From positions 186,001-250,000 of the forward strand of contig JAIOQX010000003.1 of assembly GCA_021108415.1 (NCBI GenBank): a stretch of 64,000 nucleotides of DNA. Reading direction: 5' to 3'. The stretch's first letter is position 1. Each line of letters opens with the position of its first letter. Positions 33,963-44,489 of the stretch are shown piece by piece. Position numbers and translations under genes: made by a program. The DNA is from Acholeplasmataceae bacterium (lineage in GTDB: Bacteria; Bacillota_I; Bacilli_A; Acholeplasmatales; Acholeplasmataceae). The notes beneath the pieces are model-generated. The model saw only the letters and a program-made list of their open reading frames with translations. It did no database searches and had not been told where the DNA came from.

Positions 33963-34238
33963 ATGAATAAAAAAGATATAATCATGTGTCGATGTGAAGA
34001 TGTTACTTTAGAAGATCTACATAAAAAAATGGATGAAGGCTATCATACATTTGAAGATTTAAAAAGAGTTCTGAGAATTGGAATGGGGCCTTGTCAAGCT
34101 AATACTTGTGGTATAATTATTCAAAAAGAAATTTCAAAATACTTAAATAAAAAAATAGAAAACGTTCCTACACACCATCATAGACCTATGATCCAAGGGG
34201 TCTCTTTAGAAAAAATATTTAAGGAGATTAAAAAATGA
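33963..34238 (+). CDS. BFD-like [2Fe-2S] protein subunit
   Basis: 91 residues: MCRCEDVTLEDL then GPCQANTCG give the four Cys of a BFD-type [2Fe-2S] cluster. RPMIQGVSLE resembles the tail of the same domain when fused to dehydrogenase alpha subunits. Here it is separate. ATGA overlap with the next gene. Confidence 0.85.
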   Translation: MNKKDIIMCRCEDVTLEDLHKKMDEGYHTFEDLKRVLRIGMGPCQANTCGIIIQKEISKYLNKKIENVPTHHHRPMIQGVSLEKIFKEIKK

Positions 34239-35380
34239 AAAAACATGTTTGTATTATAGGTGCTGGTATAAGTGGATTAAGTATTGCATATCACTTAGCA
34301 ATTCAAGGTGTTAAAGATATTTTAGTTATAGACAAAGGATATTTTACCAATGGTGCAACAGGTCGTTGTGGTGCAGGGGTAAGACAACAATGGCAAACTA
34401 AAATGAACTGCATCATGGCAAAAAAAAGTATGGAATTTTTTGAAAAAGCAAATGAAATCTTAGCCTATGATGACGATGTAGAATTAAAACAAGAAGGATA
34501 TTTAATTTTAGCAACTACAGTTGAAGAAGAAATACAATTTAAGAAAAATGTTGACTTACAAAATAAACTCAATATTCCTTCAAAAGTATTAACTAAAAAA
34601 GAAGCACTAAATATAGTGCCTCACTTAAATCCAGATGCCTTTTTAAGTGCAACTTATTGCAAGACTGATGGACATTTAAATCCTTTTAAAATGAGTGAAG
34701 CATTTTATAAAGCATGTTTAAAACTAGGAGTTGAGTTTCATTTTTTTGAAGAAGTCATCTCTATGAAAACAAAAAATAAATTAGTGATTCAAATCATAAC
34801 TGATAAAGACAATTATGAAATTGATATACTTATTAATGCAGCTGGCGGTTATGCTCGTGAAATAGGTCTCATGGCTGGTGTGGATATTCCAGTTTATTCA
34901 GAAAATCATGAAATATTAGTCACAGAGCCTATAGAACCCATGCAGGGGCCAATGGTGATGAGTTTTTCAAAAAACATTTATTGTCAACAAGTTCCACATG
35001 GGCCATTTTTAATTGGAAGATCAAATTTTGATGTAAAACCAAGTCATGATATATCAAGTTCTTGGCAATTCTTAGATCAAATGAGTCAAACAGTTTGTGG
35101 TTTGATGCCTAAACTTGGTAAACTGAATATAGTAAGACAATGGGGTGGATCTTATAATATGTCAGATGACCATCAACCGATTATCTCTAAGGCAAGTGAA
35201 GTATCTAATTTTTACATGGCATGTGGGTTCTCAGGGCATGGATTTATGCTTGCGCCAATGACAGGACTTCTAATTGCACAACTTGTTTTAGGCCAAAAAA
35301 CAGAATTAGATATTAATCAATTGTCAATTCAAAGATTCAAGCATCAAAAAAATATAAATATAGAAAAATCAGTAGTATAA
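34235..35380 (+). CDS. FAD-dependent amino-acid dehydrogenase, catalytic (DAO fold, proline-dehydrogenase beta-like)
   Basis: 381 residues. FAD motif [26 protein letters not shown] near 50 and a C-terminal [16 protein letters not shown] typify DAO-family dehydrogenases (HcnC, sarcosine oxidase beta, L-proline dehydrogenase beta). It should oxidise the amino acid to its imine and pass electrons to the Fe-S/FAD partners. The following P5C dehydrogenase makes L-proline the most likely substrate; this is inferred from context. Confidence 0.83.
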   Translation: MKKHVCIIGAGISGLSIAYHLAIQGVKDILVIDKGYFTNGATGRCGAGVRQQWQTKMNCIMAKKSMEFFEKANEILAYDDDVELKQEGYLILATTVEEEIQFKKNVDLQNKLNIPSKVLTKKEALNIVPHLNPDAFLSATYCKTDGHLNPFKMSEAFYKACLKLGVEFHFFEEVISMKTKNKLVIQIITDKDNYEIDILINAAGGYAREIGLMAGVDIPVYSENHEILVTEPIEPMQGPMVMSFSKNIYCQQVPHGPFLIGRSNFDVKPSHDISSSWQFLDQMSQTVCGLMPKLGKLNIVRQWGGSYNMSDDHQPIISKASEVSNFYMACGFSGHGFMLAPMTGLLIAQLVLGQKTELDINQLSIQRFKHQKNINIEKSVV

Positions 35381-35399
35381 AAAAAAGGAGAGAAATATT

Positions 35400-36956
35400 A
35401 TGGGTATGTATCATTACAAAACAGAACCACTAACAGATTTTCAAATTGAGTCGAACATCAAAAAGTATGAAGAAGGTATTAGAACAGTTTATACTTATCT
35501 TGGGGGAAATTATGACTTGGTCATCAATGGAGAACGTGTAAAAACTGAACACAAAGTTGATTCTATCAATCCTGCTAATCATAGGGAAATCGTTGGAACG
35601 ATTTCTCAAGCTTCTATAAAAGAAGCTGATCTAGCTATGAAAGTTGCATTAAATGCTTTTGAAACTTGGAAGTTTGTAGATCCCAAGATTAGAGCAGATG
35701 TTTTATTTAAGTCAGCAGCAATCATCAGAAAAAGAAAGTTTGAATTTGCGGCACTTATGACTAAAGAAGCTGGTAAACCGTGGCCAGAAGCTGATGCGGA
35801 TGTTGCAGAAGCCATTGACTTTTTAGAATATTACGCTAGACAAATGCTAGAGATGACAAAAATAGATGACAAGATTTTAAGCAGAAGAAATTCAGAGAGA
35901 AATGAATATAAATATATTCCTTTAGGTGTTGGTGTTGTTATTCCACCTTGGAATTTTCCACTTGCAATACTAGTTGGTATGACTAGTGCAGCTGTCGTAT
36001 CAGGAAACACAGTCATCTTAAAACCAGCAAGCACGACACAAGTTATAGGCTATAAGTTTGTTGAAGTCTTAGAAGAAGCAGGTCTTCCTAAAGGTGTTGT
36101 GAGCTTCTTACCGGGTAGAGGTAGTGAGATTGGAGAATATTTAGTCAATCATCCAAAGACCAGATTTATATCTTTTACAGGTAGTATGGAAGTTGGTGTT
36201 GGCATTTATGAGAAAGCTGCTAAATTACAAAAAGGTCAAATTTGGTTAAAACGTGTGATTGCAGAGATGGGTGGCAAAGATGCGATTGTCGTTGATAGTG
36301 ATGCAAATCTAGATCTTGCAGCTGAATCTATTGTTAAAGCAGCATTTGGTTTTAGTGGTCAAAAATGTAGTGCATGTTCAAGAGCAATCATTGTCGATGA
36401 TGTCTATGATCAAGTTATTGATAAAATCGTTAGACTAACTCGACAAATAAAAGTTGGTAATCCAGAGAAGAAGGAAAACTTTATGGGTCCAGTCAATGAT
36501 CATCTAGCATATAAGAAAATTACTAGTTATTTTGAAGTAGGAAATCAAGAGGGCAGATTATTAATTGGTGGTACAGCAAATGATGATAAAGGATATTTTA
36601 TTGATCCAACGATATTTGCTGACTTGAAACCTGATTCCAGATTAATGCAAGAAGAAATTTTTGGTCCAATTTTAGCAATCTGTAAAGCAAAAGACTTTGA
36701 TGATGCATTAAAGATTGCAAATTTAAGTGATTACGGACTTACTGGTGCAGTCATTTCTAATAACCGTATGCATTTAGAAAAAGCAAGAAATGAATATCAT
36801 GTAGGAAATTTATACTTAAATAGAAAATGTACAGGTGCAATCGTCGGATATCAACCATTTGGTGGATTTAATTTAAGTGGTACCGATTCTAAAGCAGGTG
36901 GACCAGATTATTTAGTTTTACATATGCAAGGAAAAACAGTTTCAGAGGCTTTATAA
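35400..36956 (+). CDS. rocA: 1-pyrroline-5-carboxylate dehydrogenase
   Basis: 518 residues, aldehyde dehydrogenase fold: NAD-binding [13 protein letters not shown] and SFTGSMEVG; catalytic Glu in AEMGGKDAI and catalytic Cys in [13 protein letters not shown], the P5C-dehydrogenase form. C-terminal [18 protein letters not shown] agrees with RocA/PruA. It oxidises P5C to glutamate, the second step of proline breakdown. RBS AAAGGAGAG. Closes the operon and is followed by a bidirectional terminator. Confidence 0.95.
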   Translation: MGMYHYKTEPLTDFQIESNIKKYEEGIRTVYTYLGGNYDLVINGERVKTEHKVDSINPANHREIVGTISQASIKEADLAMKVALNAFETWKFVDPKIRADVLFKSAAIIRKRKFEFAALMTKEAGKPWPEADADVAEAIDFLEYYARQMLEMTKIDDKILSRRNSERNEYKYIPLGVGVVIPPWNFPLAILVGMTSAAVVSGNTVILKPASTTQVIGYKFVEVLEEAGLPKGVVSFLPGRGSEIGEYLVNHPKTRFISFTGSMEVGVGIYEKAAKLQKGQIWLKRVIAEMGGKDAIVVDSDANLDLAAESIVKAAFGFSGQKCSACSRAIIVDDVYDQVIDKIVRLTRQIKVGNPEKKENFMGPVNDHLAYKKITSYFEVGNQEGRLLIGGTANDDKGYFIDPTIFADLKPDSRLMQEEIFGPILAICKAKDFDDALKIANLSDYGLTGAVISNNRMHLEKARNEYHVGNLYLNRKCTGAIVGYQPFGGFNLSGTDSKAGGPDYLVLHMQGKTVSEAL

Positions 36957-36971
36957 TAAAATTAAAGACAA

Positions 36972-37007
36972 AAAAAGGAGTTCATTTTATAAAATGAGCT
37001 CCTTTTT
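36972..37007. terminator. Bidirectional terminator between rocA and a GGDEF gene
   Basis: AAAAAGGAGTTCATTTT/AAAATGAGCTCCTTTTT, about 17 bp with one G-T pair and a very short loop. The A and T runs on both sides serve both convergent genes. Confidence 0.92.
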
Positions 37008-37008
37008 A

Positions 37009-37926
37009 TCAATCGCTTATCGTGATTTGTCCTCTACCTTGTCTTTTTGACTGATACATGAGTTGATCACCTTGATCTAATAAATCATGATAATCTTTAT
37101 TTGTATCATTTATTTTAACAATACCTACTGATGCAGAAACTTTAAGGTTTTTAGTCATATTATTTAAAGTTTCAATATCATTGATCAACCTTTTTGCACG
37201 GTCAATAATTTCATCTCTTGTATGTGAGTATGCATAAATGAAGAATTCATCCCCACCTAATCTGTAATAAATAACGTTTTGTTCCCAATTAGATATGAAT
37301 AGATTAGATAAATCAATTAAGAATTTGTCGCCTTCTTGATGACCTAGTTCATCATTAATTTCTTTAAATCCATCAATATCAAAATATATACCATACGCAT
37401 CTTTTTCATTTTTTAGCACAGAGAAATGTTTTTTCAAGGTTTCTCTTGTGAATAATCTTGTTAATGGATCTTGATATGTTTTTTGGTAGTAAGTAATTTC
37501 ATCTGGTGTATCATCATAGATTCGAATAACTTTTCCAAATACCAGTGGAAATTTTGTGTTTAATACCTTGTGTAAACTCGTATAAAGCCAGATCGTCTTA
37601 CCATGATCATTTAAAGGAAGATAGAAATATAAATCTTCATCGATTGTTTTAACTTTATGAATCAGATCAAGTAAATAAGTATTTTTACCTTCAACTTCTG
37701 CAAGTGCATTATCTAAGACGATATTAGCCAAGATATCTTTTGAATATAAGATGTCTTGTTTTTTAAACCCTATTTGAGTAACATCACCGTATAAGACGTT
37801 AAATCTCATCGGACTTTCACCTAATACAAAATAAAAATTGATATGCTTTGGGTTTTGAAAAAGCATGTCATTGGTATAATCAATATCATATCTTGTTTTG
37901 AGTTCTTTAATAACTTGATGTTGCAT
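37009..37926 (-). CDS. Diguanylate cyclase (GGDEF) with N-terminal sensory domain
   Basis: 305 residues. The C-terminal GGDEF domain (about 140-303) has FDIDGFKEINDELGH and an intact YRLGGDEFF; it should make c-di-GMP. The N-terminal half (about 1-130) is a soluble alpha/beta domain, possibly PAS-like, of unclear type. No membrane segment. The gene runs opposite to its neighbours, convergent with rocA. Confidence 0.88.
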   Translation of the reverse strand: MQHQVIKELKTRYDIDYTNDMLFQNPKHINFYFVLGESPMRFNVLYGDVTQIGFKKQDILYSKDILANIVLDNALAEVEGKNTYLLDLIHKVKTIDEDLYFYLPLNDHGKTIWLYTSLHKVLNTKFPLVFGKVIRIYDDTPDEITYYQKTYQDPLTRLFTRETLKKHFSVLKNEKDAYGIYFDIDGFKEINDELGHQEGDKFLIDLSNLFISNWEQNVIYYRLGGDEFFIYAYSHTRDEIIDRAKRLINDIETLNNMTKNLKVSASVGIVKINDTNKDYHDLLDQGDQLMYQSKRQGRGQITISD

Positions 37927-38076
37927 ATAATCACCTTATACGTATTTTAACATAATAAATGCCAGATGAATAGAACAATTATATTACAACTTTCTTAACA
38001 ATTTATTACATCCGATTAATTTATAATATGAGGATACATGTTATAATATAAGAAATGAAAAAAAGTGGTGAAATCA

Positions 38077-39279
38077 ATGAAAACATATTTAAAAGCTTAT
38101 ACAAAAGAAGTTTTTGATCAGACACAAGAAATAATTGACAAATTTGGTCCTAGACTTGCTGGAGATAAATCTTCTCATGATGCAGCAGATTATATTTATA
38201 ATGAATTTGCTAAAAATAGTGATCAAGTACAAAAAGAAGCATTTCATATTCATCAAGGTGCATTTCTTGGATGGATTAGAATATTAGTATTTAACTATTT
38301 ACTTGCTATTGTTTTTATGTGGTTAGATTTAGCTTATATTTCTGCTATCTTGTTGATTGCTAGTGTACTCATTTTAGTTTTACAGTTTTTCCTATATAAA
38401 CCCTTACTTGATAAATTTTATCCGAAGAAAGATGCGTATAATGTAGTGGGAATTATTGAACCTAAAAAAGAAGTTAAACAACAAATTATTGTTAGTGGAC
38501 ATCATGACAGTGCGCGCATTTTTAATTTTTTGACACATCAACCAAAATTATATAACTTAAGAACAACTGGTTCAATTGCATTGGTCATCTTAATGTCAGT
38601 TGTGAGTTTATTAGTTTTTTTAGTGCCACAAGTAGAATCCATAAGCATGTATATTTCAATATTCTTTTCTATTTCATTTATATTAGTCGGACAAATGTGG
38701 TTTTTTGCGTCTAAAAAAGGGACACCAGGAGCTGGTGATAATTTAGTCGCATCAATGATCGCGTTAAGTGTCGGTAAGCATTTTAAGCATGTTAATCCAT
38801 TAAATCACACAAGAGTTATCATGATCAGCTTTGATGCAGAAGAAGAAGGATTAAGAGGCGCTAGAGCTTATGTGAAAAAGCATAAAGATGAATTAAAAGC
38901 AACACCTACTTATTTATTGAATGCTGATTGTTTATATGATGAAAAAGAATTGTTCTTTTTAACAAGTGATTTAAACAACTTTGTCCAATTTGATGATGAT
39001 TTTGTAGATGAAATCTTAAATGTTGCGGAAACTCAAGGTAGATTTGCGTTTAAACAACCTATAGCTTTTTTAACTGGTGGGACAGATGCAGCAGAATTTG
39101 CAAAAGAAGGTATAAAAGCAACTACACTTATTGGTATGCCTTGGACTAATGATAATAGAAATCAATCATATCATACAATTCATGATACATTAGAAAATGT
39201 AAATGAAGATGTTGTAGTCTATGCGCTTGATATGTTTATCTCATATATAAAATATAAAGATCAAAAGATTGGTAAATAA
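38077..39279 (+). CDS. M28-family metallopeptidase with membrane helices
   Basis: 400 residues. Zinc-ligand regions SGHHDSA, GAGDNLVAS and SFDAEEEGLRGARAYV (catalytic Glu) match M28 aminopeptidases; a later TGGTDAAEFA and a His-containing SYHTIHDT complete the set. About four membrane helices (about 65-110 and 165-215) interrupt the peptidase fold, so it is membrane-bound. The ATG at 38077 is chosen because GTGGTG precedes it; the GTG at 38065 is less likely. Probably supplies peptides or amino acids to the fermentation pathways nearby. Confidence 0.85.
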   Translation: MKTYLKAYTKEVFDQTQEIIDKFGPRLAGDKSSHDAADYIYNEFAKNSDQVQKEAFHIHQGAFLGWIRILVFNYLLAIVFMWLDLAYISAILLIASVLILVLQFFLYKPLLDKFYPKKDAYNVVGIIEPKKEVKQQIIVSGHHDSARIFNFLTHQPKLYNLRTTGSIALVILMSVVSLLVFLVPQVESISMYISIFFSISFILVGQMWFFASKKGTPGAGDNLVASMIALSVGKHFKHVNPLNHTRVIMISFDAEEEGLRGARAYVKKHKDELKATPTYLLNADCLYDEKELFFLTSDLNNFVQFDDDFVDEILNVAETQGRFAFKQPIAFLTGGTDAAEFAKEGIKATTLIGMPWTNDNRNQSYHTIHDTLENVNEDVVVYALDMFISYIKYKDQKIGK

Positions 39280-39280
39280 T

Positions 39281-39811
39281 ATGAAGGAAACAAAAATAAA
39301 CTCAAAAAAAGTCTATACGTGCTCTTTTATGGAAGTTTTTGAAGATGATGTGAAACTACCTGATGATAGAATAGCTTTTAGAAGTTATCTTAAACATCCA
39401 GGTGGTGCAGCAATGCTTGCGACTACAAAAGATGATCAAGTCATTCTAGTTAAACAATATAGATACCCACTTGACGAAATCATTTATGAAATTCCTGCAG
39501 GTAAAATGGATATCAAGGGAGAATCTTTTAAAGATTGTGCACTAAGAGAATTAGAAGAAGAAACGGGTTATTATTCAGATGAGGTATCTTTTTTGTATCA
39601 AATATATCCATGTGTTGGATATAGTGATGAAATCATAGAAATATATCAAGCTAAAAATGCATATAAACTAGAAAAACCGATAGATAAAGATTTAGATGAG
39701 TTTATAGAAGTCTATTTATTTACTAAAAAAGAAGTTCAAACTTTAATCAAAAACAATCAAATAAAAGATGGTAAAACAATGTTAGCTTTGACATCTTGGA
39801 TACATGAATAA
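39281..39811 (+). CDS. NUDIX hydrolase, ADP-ribose pyrophosphatase type
   Basis: 176 residues. Nudix box GKMDIKGESFKDCALRELEEETGY (G-x5-E-x7-REUxEExGU) is intact. The upstream region with KQYRYPLDEIIYEIPAG is typical of ADP-ribose pyrophosphatases (NudF). Start ATG at 39281, one base after the peptidase stop, so translational coupling is likely. Confidence 0.88.
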   Translation: MKETKINSKKVYTCSFMEVFEDDVKLPDDRIAFRSYLKHPGGAAMLATTKDDQVILVKQYRYPLDEIIYEIPAGKMDIKGESFKDCALRELEEETGYYSDEVSFLYQIYPCVGYSDEIIEIYQAKNAYKLEKPIDKDLDEFIEVYLFTKKEVQTLIKNNQIKDGKTMLALTSWIHE

Positions 39812-39926
39812 AAATAGATAGATAAAACTATTTATTTTTCTTTATAAAGGGGTTTTTATTTGACCGAAAATAGCGTATAATAAAACTATGAAAGCGTTTT
39901 TATTATAAACTACATAAGGGAGAATT

Positions 39927-40982
39927 ATGTTCATGCAAATGACTGCTGTTATTAAAGAAAAAAGTGGTAAAGGGTGTAAAGTCGTAAAAACAAACGTTCC
40001 TGAAGCATTAAAATCTAATGAGGTTTTAATTAAGGTGCTTGCAACTTCTATTTGTGGCACAGATGTCCATATTTATAAATGGGATAAATGGAGTTCAAAA
40101 AGAGTATCTCCACCAAATATCATGGGACATGAATTTGCTGGAGAAGTCATTAAAATAGGAAAAGATGTCACTAAAGTGAAAATTGGGGATACTGTATCTT
40201 CTGAAACGCATTTAGTTTGTGGTACCTGCGAGTTTTGTTTAAGGAGAGAATACCATATTTGTGAAAATACTCAAATTATAGGTGTTGATACAAATGGTTG
40301 TTTTGCAGAATATATTAAAATGCCAGAATTTAATTTGATCGTTAATAACATGAATATCGATCCAAAGTATCTATCGATTCAAGAACCATTGGGTAACGCA
40401 GTTCACACGATGCTACATTTTGATATTAAAGATAAAAATGTTGCAATTGTTGGATGTGGGCCAATTGGACTGATGGGTGTCAACATTGCAAAAGCGATGA
40501 AGTCAAAAAAGATTATTGCTATAGAGATTAATCCATATCGAATTGAATTAGCAAAAAAATTAGGAGCTCATGTAGTAATTAATCCATTAGAAGAAGATGT
40601 AATTAAAAGAGTCTTAGAAGAAACCAACGGAAAAGGTGTTGATGTAGTTTGTGAGTTTTCTGGTAATAAATCAGCGATTGAAAGCTCATTTCAATATATC
40701 AAAGCCGGTGGTAAGATGTCTATGCTTGGCATTACACCAGATTTAATTCAATTTGATTTATCAAATGATTTTATATTTAAAGGAATCACGATGTATGGTG
40801 TCATCGGAAGACTTTTATTTGAAACATGGGATCAAGTGACAGCATTAATAAAAAATCATCAATTAGACCTAGATTTAATTGTGACACATACCCTACCTTT
40901 AAAAGATGTTAAAAAAGGTATGGAGATTATGATTTCAGGAAATAGTGGGAAAGTTGTATTAATACCAGAAAGTAAGGAGTGA
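39927..40982 (+). CDS. tdh: L-threonine 3-dehydrogenase
   Basis: 351 residues, zinc-dependent medium-chain dehydrogenase. Catalytic Zn ligands in SICGTDVHIY and MGHEFAGEV; structural Zn cysteines in CGTCEFCLRREYHIC; NAD motif VGCGPIGLMGVNIAKAM. It oxidises threonine to 2-amino-3-oxobutyrate. The kbl gene, coding the next step, begins 3 bases after its stop. GGGAGA lies at short spacing to 39927; an in-frame ATG at 39933 is the alternative start. Confidence 0.93.
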   Translation: MFMQMTAVIKEKSGKGCKVVKTNVPEALKSNEVLIKVLATSICGTDVHIYKWDKWSSKRVSPPNIMGHEFAGEVIKIGKDVTKVKIGDTVSSETHLVCGTCEFCLRREYHICENTQIIGVDTNGCFAEYIKMPEFNLIVNNMNIDPKYLSIQEPLGNAVHTMLHFDIKDKNVAIVGCGPIGLMGVNIAKAMKSKKIIAIEINPYRIELAKKLGAHVVINPLEEDVIKRVLEETNGKGVDVVCEFSGNKSAIESSFQYIKAGGKMSMLGITPDLIQFDLSNDFIFKGITMYGVIGRLLFETWDQVTALIKNHQLDLDLIVTHTLPLKDVKKGMEIMISGNSGKVVLIPESKE

Positions 40983-40985
40983 TTT

Positions 40986-42158
40986 ATGGTGTCTTATTTA
41001 AAAAAGTATATTGACCAATTAAAAGCAGATGGAGTTTATAGAAAACTACCGATTAATGAAGGCCCTTGTGATGCTGAGATAACCTTAAACGGGAAAAGTG
41101 TAATTAATTTATCATCAAATAATTATTTAGGATTTGCAAATCATCCAAGATTAAAAAAAGCAGCAAAAGAAGCTATAGATATTTATGGTGTAGGTGCTGG
41201 AGCTGTCCGAACAATTGTTGGAAACATGGATATTCATGAAAAACTAGATCAAGTGATTGCAGATTTTAAACATGAAGAGGCTGCACTAGTTTTTCAGTCT
41301 GGATTTAGCGTCAATGCAGGTGTTATTCAAGCTGTCACTACTGATAAAGATTTAATCATATCTGATGCATTAAATCATGCATCGATCATCGATGGTGTAC
41401 GCTTATCTAAAGCTAGTAGAGCTGTCTATAAACACAGTGATATGAATGATTTAGAAAATATATTGAAAGAAAAAAGAGATCAATATGATCAAGTATTAAT
41501 CATTACTGATGGTGTTTTTTCTATGGATGGAGATATTGCAAATCTACCAGAAATTGTAAGATTAGCAAAACAGTATAAATGTTTAACTTATGTTGATGAT
41601 GCTCATGGATCTGGTGTCCTAGGGGATAGAGGCAGAGGTACCGTTGATCACTTTAAGTTGCATGGTCAAGTTGATTTTATTGTAGGAACACTTTCTAAAG
41701 CTATTGGTGTTGTTGGTGGTTATGTATGTGGTTCAGCTGAGATGAGAGATTGGTTATTACATAGAGGTAGACCATTATTGTTTTCAACTGCGATGATGCC
41801 TAGTGCAGCAGCAGCGATTATAGAAGCTTTTAATATGTTAGAAACGTCTAGTGAGTACACTGAAAAACTATGGAGTAACGCTAATTATTTTAAAGAAAAA
41901 TTAGATAAATTAGGTTTCGATATTGGACATAGTCAAACACCTATTACTCCAATTATGATAGGAAATGAAGCGCTGACTATGGCATTTTCAGAAAGTTTAT
42001 TATACAATGGAGTATATGTGTCAGGTATTGTTTTCCCAACTGTTGCAAAAAACAGTGGACGAATTAGATGCATGGTATCAGCACTACATACTAAAAAGCA
42101 GTTAGATAAAGCCATTGATATTATGGAAAAAACTGCTAAAAAACTAAGAATATTATAG
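40986..42158 (+). CDS. kbl: 2-amino-3-ketobutyrate CoA ligase
   Basis: 390 residues, alpha-oxoamine synthase family (PLP). PLP region with [12 protein letters not shown], Lys in [14 protein letters not shown], and the start [14 protein letters not shown] match KBL. Splits 2-amino-3-oxobutyrate with CoA to glycine and acetyl-CoA. RBS AAGGAG. Together with tdh it gives acetyl-CoA from threonine. Confidence 0.95.
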   Translation: MVSYLKKYIDQLKADGVYRKLPINEGPCDAEITLNGKSVINLSSNNYLGFANHPRLKKAAKEAIDIYGVGAGAVRTIVGNMDIHEKLDQVIADFKHEEAALVFQSGFSVNAGVIQAVTTDKDLIISDALNHASIIDGVRLSKASRAVYKHSDMNDLENILKEKRDQYDQVLIITDGVFSMDGDIANLPEIVRLAKQYKCLTYVDDAHGSGVLGDRGRGTVDHFKLHGQVDFIVGTLSKAIGVVGGYVCGSAEMRDWLLHRGRPLLFSTAMMPSAAAAIIEAFNMLETSSEYTEKLWSNANYFKEKLDKLGFDIGHSQTPITPIMIGNEALTMAFSESLLYNGVYVSGIVFPTVAKNSGRIRCMVSALHTKKQLDKAIDIMEKTAKKLRIL

Positions 42159-42174
42159 AGGAAGTGGGTATTTC

Positions 42175-43068
42175 ATGTTAGAACAACTCAAAAAATATTT
42201 TGATCATTTTCATGAAGCAGTTTATATAGTTGATCCTAACAGGAAGATATTATATTATAATCCAATTGCAGAAAAGATTTCAGGTTTTACAAAAGAAGAG
42301 ATGGAAGGTAGTTATTGTTTTGATAATAAACTCAATCACATTGATGAAAAAGGTAAAAAACTTTGTTTTGATGGATGTCCTTTACAACAATCAATAAGAG
42401 AAAATATTGTCACTGATAATATGGTTTATCTTCAACATAAAAAAGGACATAGAATTATTGTTCATGTCAAAGCGATTCCTTTAATTGAAAATGGTGAAAT
42501 CATAGGTGCAATTGAAGTATTCACAGATCAAACAAAAAAACCGTTAGCATATGATAATGAAAAAATTAATGCTATCTTAAAATATGTAGATCCATTAACA
42601 GGGCTTTTAAATCGGTTGTTTATGAAATATGAACTACAAAAATTTCTAGATAAAAGAGATTTACAAGAGTGGGGAATCATCTTTTTAGATCTTGACTCAT
42701 TTAAAAGAACAAATGATACATATGGACACCTTGTAGGTGATCAGGTCCTATCATCTGTAGCAAATACAATTCTAAACTTTTTAGAAGAAGAAGATTTTGC
42801 ATTCCGCTTTGGTGGAGATGAAATGATCGTAATGTTTAGTAAAGCAACAAAAGAAAGTTTAATTAAAAAAGCTCAAGTTTTACAAGCTTTAATCAACGCA
42901 ACTAAAATTAGAGATATAGATGATGATAATTTGACTAATATATCTATGGGATTAACTGTTATGAAAAATAATTCAAAGATCTCAGATATTATTGATATTG
43001 CAGATCAAGCAATGTATGAAGCAAAAAAAGAGGGTATCAATTTAATTAGATTCATTGAAAACAAATAA
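42175..43068 (+). CDS. PAS-GGDEF diguanylate cyclase
   Basis: 297 residues. PAS domain at about 5-115 (DHFHEAVYIVDPNRKILYYNPIAEKISGFTKEEM) with Cys residues (YCFDNK, CFDGCP); GGDEF domain at about 140-295 with LDLDSFKRTNDTYGH and an intact FRFGGDEM. A soluble c-di-GMP synthase with a small-molecule or redox sensor. 16 bases after kbl with its own RBS, so it is likely in the tdh-kbl operon. Confidence 0.88.
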   Translation: MLEQLKKYFDHFHEAVYIVDPNRKILYYNPIAEKISGFTKEEMEGSYCFDNKLNHIDEKGKKLCFDGCPLQQSIRENIVTDNMVYLQHKKGHRIIVHVKAIPLIENGEIIGAIEVFTDQTKKPLAYDNEKINAILKYVDPLTGLLNRLFMKYELQKFLDKRDLQEWGIIFLDLDSFKRTNDTYGHLVGDQVLSSVANTILNFLEEEDFAFRFGGDEMIVMFSKATKESLIKKAQVLQALINATKIRDIDDDNLTNISMGLTVMKNNSKISDIIDIADQAMYEAKKEGINLIRFIENK

Positions 43069-43072
43069 TATA

Positions 43073-43096
43073 AAAGGGCTTTGCCCTTTTATTTTT
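43073..43096 (+). terminator. Terminator of the tdh-kbl-PAS-GGDEF operon
   Basis: AAAAGGGC-TTT-GCCCTTTT followed by ATTTTTG. A TATAAT at 43101-43106 then serves the next gene. Confidence 0.85.
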
Positions 43097-43125
43097 GTGC
43101 TATAATTAAAGATAGAGGAAATCAT

Positions 43126-44424
43126 ATGAAAATTAAATGTATAAATTTAGAAGACATGAGAATATCAGTTACAGAAAACGGAGATAAGTTTAAGTATTTA
43201 TTACCAGAAGAAGTTGCTGAAATACAAGATAAAAGTGACAAAATCGTAAAAGAACAGCAGGTCATTGAAACAAGTAAGTTTAGAAAAAAAGTTATCTGCC
43301 CTATTTTTTATGAGTGTGGTGGATGTGATTTTTTACACATAGATTATACGCATCAACTAGCGTTAAAAGAAGCTCACGTTAAAGATTTATTTGTAGAAAA
43401 TCAAATATTTTGTGAAGTAAACCCTATTGTAAAAAGTGAAAGACCATTGCATTATAGACATAAAGTTGTCTTATCCGCTAAAACCAACAAACAAAAACTA
43501 AGACTTGGTCTATATAGAGAACATACGAGAGAAGTTTTGCCTTTTTTAGGGTGTTTTATCCATGATAAAAATGCAAATGAAGTGTTAAGAACTATAGAAA
43601 TGCTTTTGAATAAGTATAAAATACCTGCATATGATTTGAAATTTGAGACAGGTATATTAAAGCATGTATTGATCAGAAAATCATATGATAGAAATGAAAT
43701 GATGGTTGTTTTTGTTACAAACGGCAATTTATTGCCTAATGCAAAAAAAATATCTCAAGATCTTGTTAAAAAGCATAAAAGTGTTGTCACAACAGTTCAA
43801 AATATACATCGCAAAAAAACACATTTGGTTTTATTAGACGAAGAAAAGGTTATTTATGGTCCTGGATATTTAATCGATAAAATTGATGACCTATCGTTTA
43901 AATTGTCAGCAAAATCATTTTATCAAGTGAATCCAGAACAAATGTTTAAACTTTATAGCAAAGCTATTGATATGTCAAAAATAAATAAAGATGACGTTGT
44001 ATTAGATGCTTACTCTGGGATAGGCACATTATCATTATTGCTATCTAAAAAAGCAAAACAAGTGGTTGCTGTAGAAGTGAATAAAGATGCTCACTATGAT
44101 GCATTAAATAATAAAAAATATAACCAGATTACTAATATTGATTTTGTTTGTGAAGATGTTAGTCATTATGTAAAAACTTTAGATAAACATATTGATGTAT
44201 TATTTATGGACCCAACAAGAGATGGATCAACAAAAGAGTTTCTAAATGCTGTTGTTGAATTAAAACCTAAAAAGATAGTTTATATATCTTGTGAACCTAA
44301 AACACAGGTTAGAGATATTGTTATGCTTAATGAATATTATGATGTAGTAGAGATACAACCCGTTGACATGTTTTCGCAAACTGCTCACGTTGAAAACATT
44401 GTTCTGTTGACTTTGAAATCATAA
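43126..44424 (+). CDS. rlmD: 23S rRNA (uracil-5-)-methyltransferase, RumA/RlmCD type
   Basis: 432 residues. N-terminal [4Fe-4S] Cys set (CPIFYECGGCDF), a central RNA-binding region, then the AdoMet methyltransferase domain (VLDAYSGIGTLSLLLS) with catalytic Cys in YISCEPKTQVRD and a terminal TAHVENIVLLTLK. Start 43126 has GAGGAA upstream. A tail fragment of a second copy lies at 45236-45286. Confidence 0.9.
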   Translation: MKIKCINLEDMRISVTENGDKFKYLLPEEVAEIQDKSDKIVKEQQVIETSKFRKKVICPIFYECGGCDFLHIDYTHQLALKEAHVKDLFVENQIFCEVNPIVKSERPLHYRHKVVLSAKTNKQKLRLGLYREHTREVLPFLGCFIHDKNANEVLRTIEMLLNKYKIPAYDLKFETGILKHVLIRKSYDRNEMMVVFVTNGNLLPNAKKISQDLVKKHKSVVTTVQNIHRKKTHLVLLDEEKVIYGPGYLIDKIDDLSFKLSAKSFYQVNPEQMFKLYSKAIDMSKINKDDVVLDAYSGIGTLSLLLSKKAKQVVAVEVNKDAHYDALNNKKYNQITNIDFVCEDVSHYVKTLDKHIDVLFMDPTRDGSTKEFLNAVVELKPKKIVYISCEPKTQVRDIVMLNEYYDVVEIQPVDMFSQTAHVENIVLLTLKS

Positions 44425-44489
44425 AAATTAAAGTTACTTATCCGACATATTATTGGAATCAAATAAACTCTTAATAAGAAGGTAATCAA

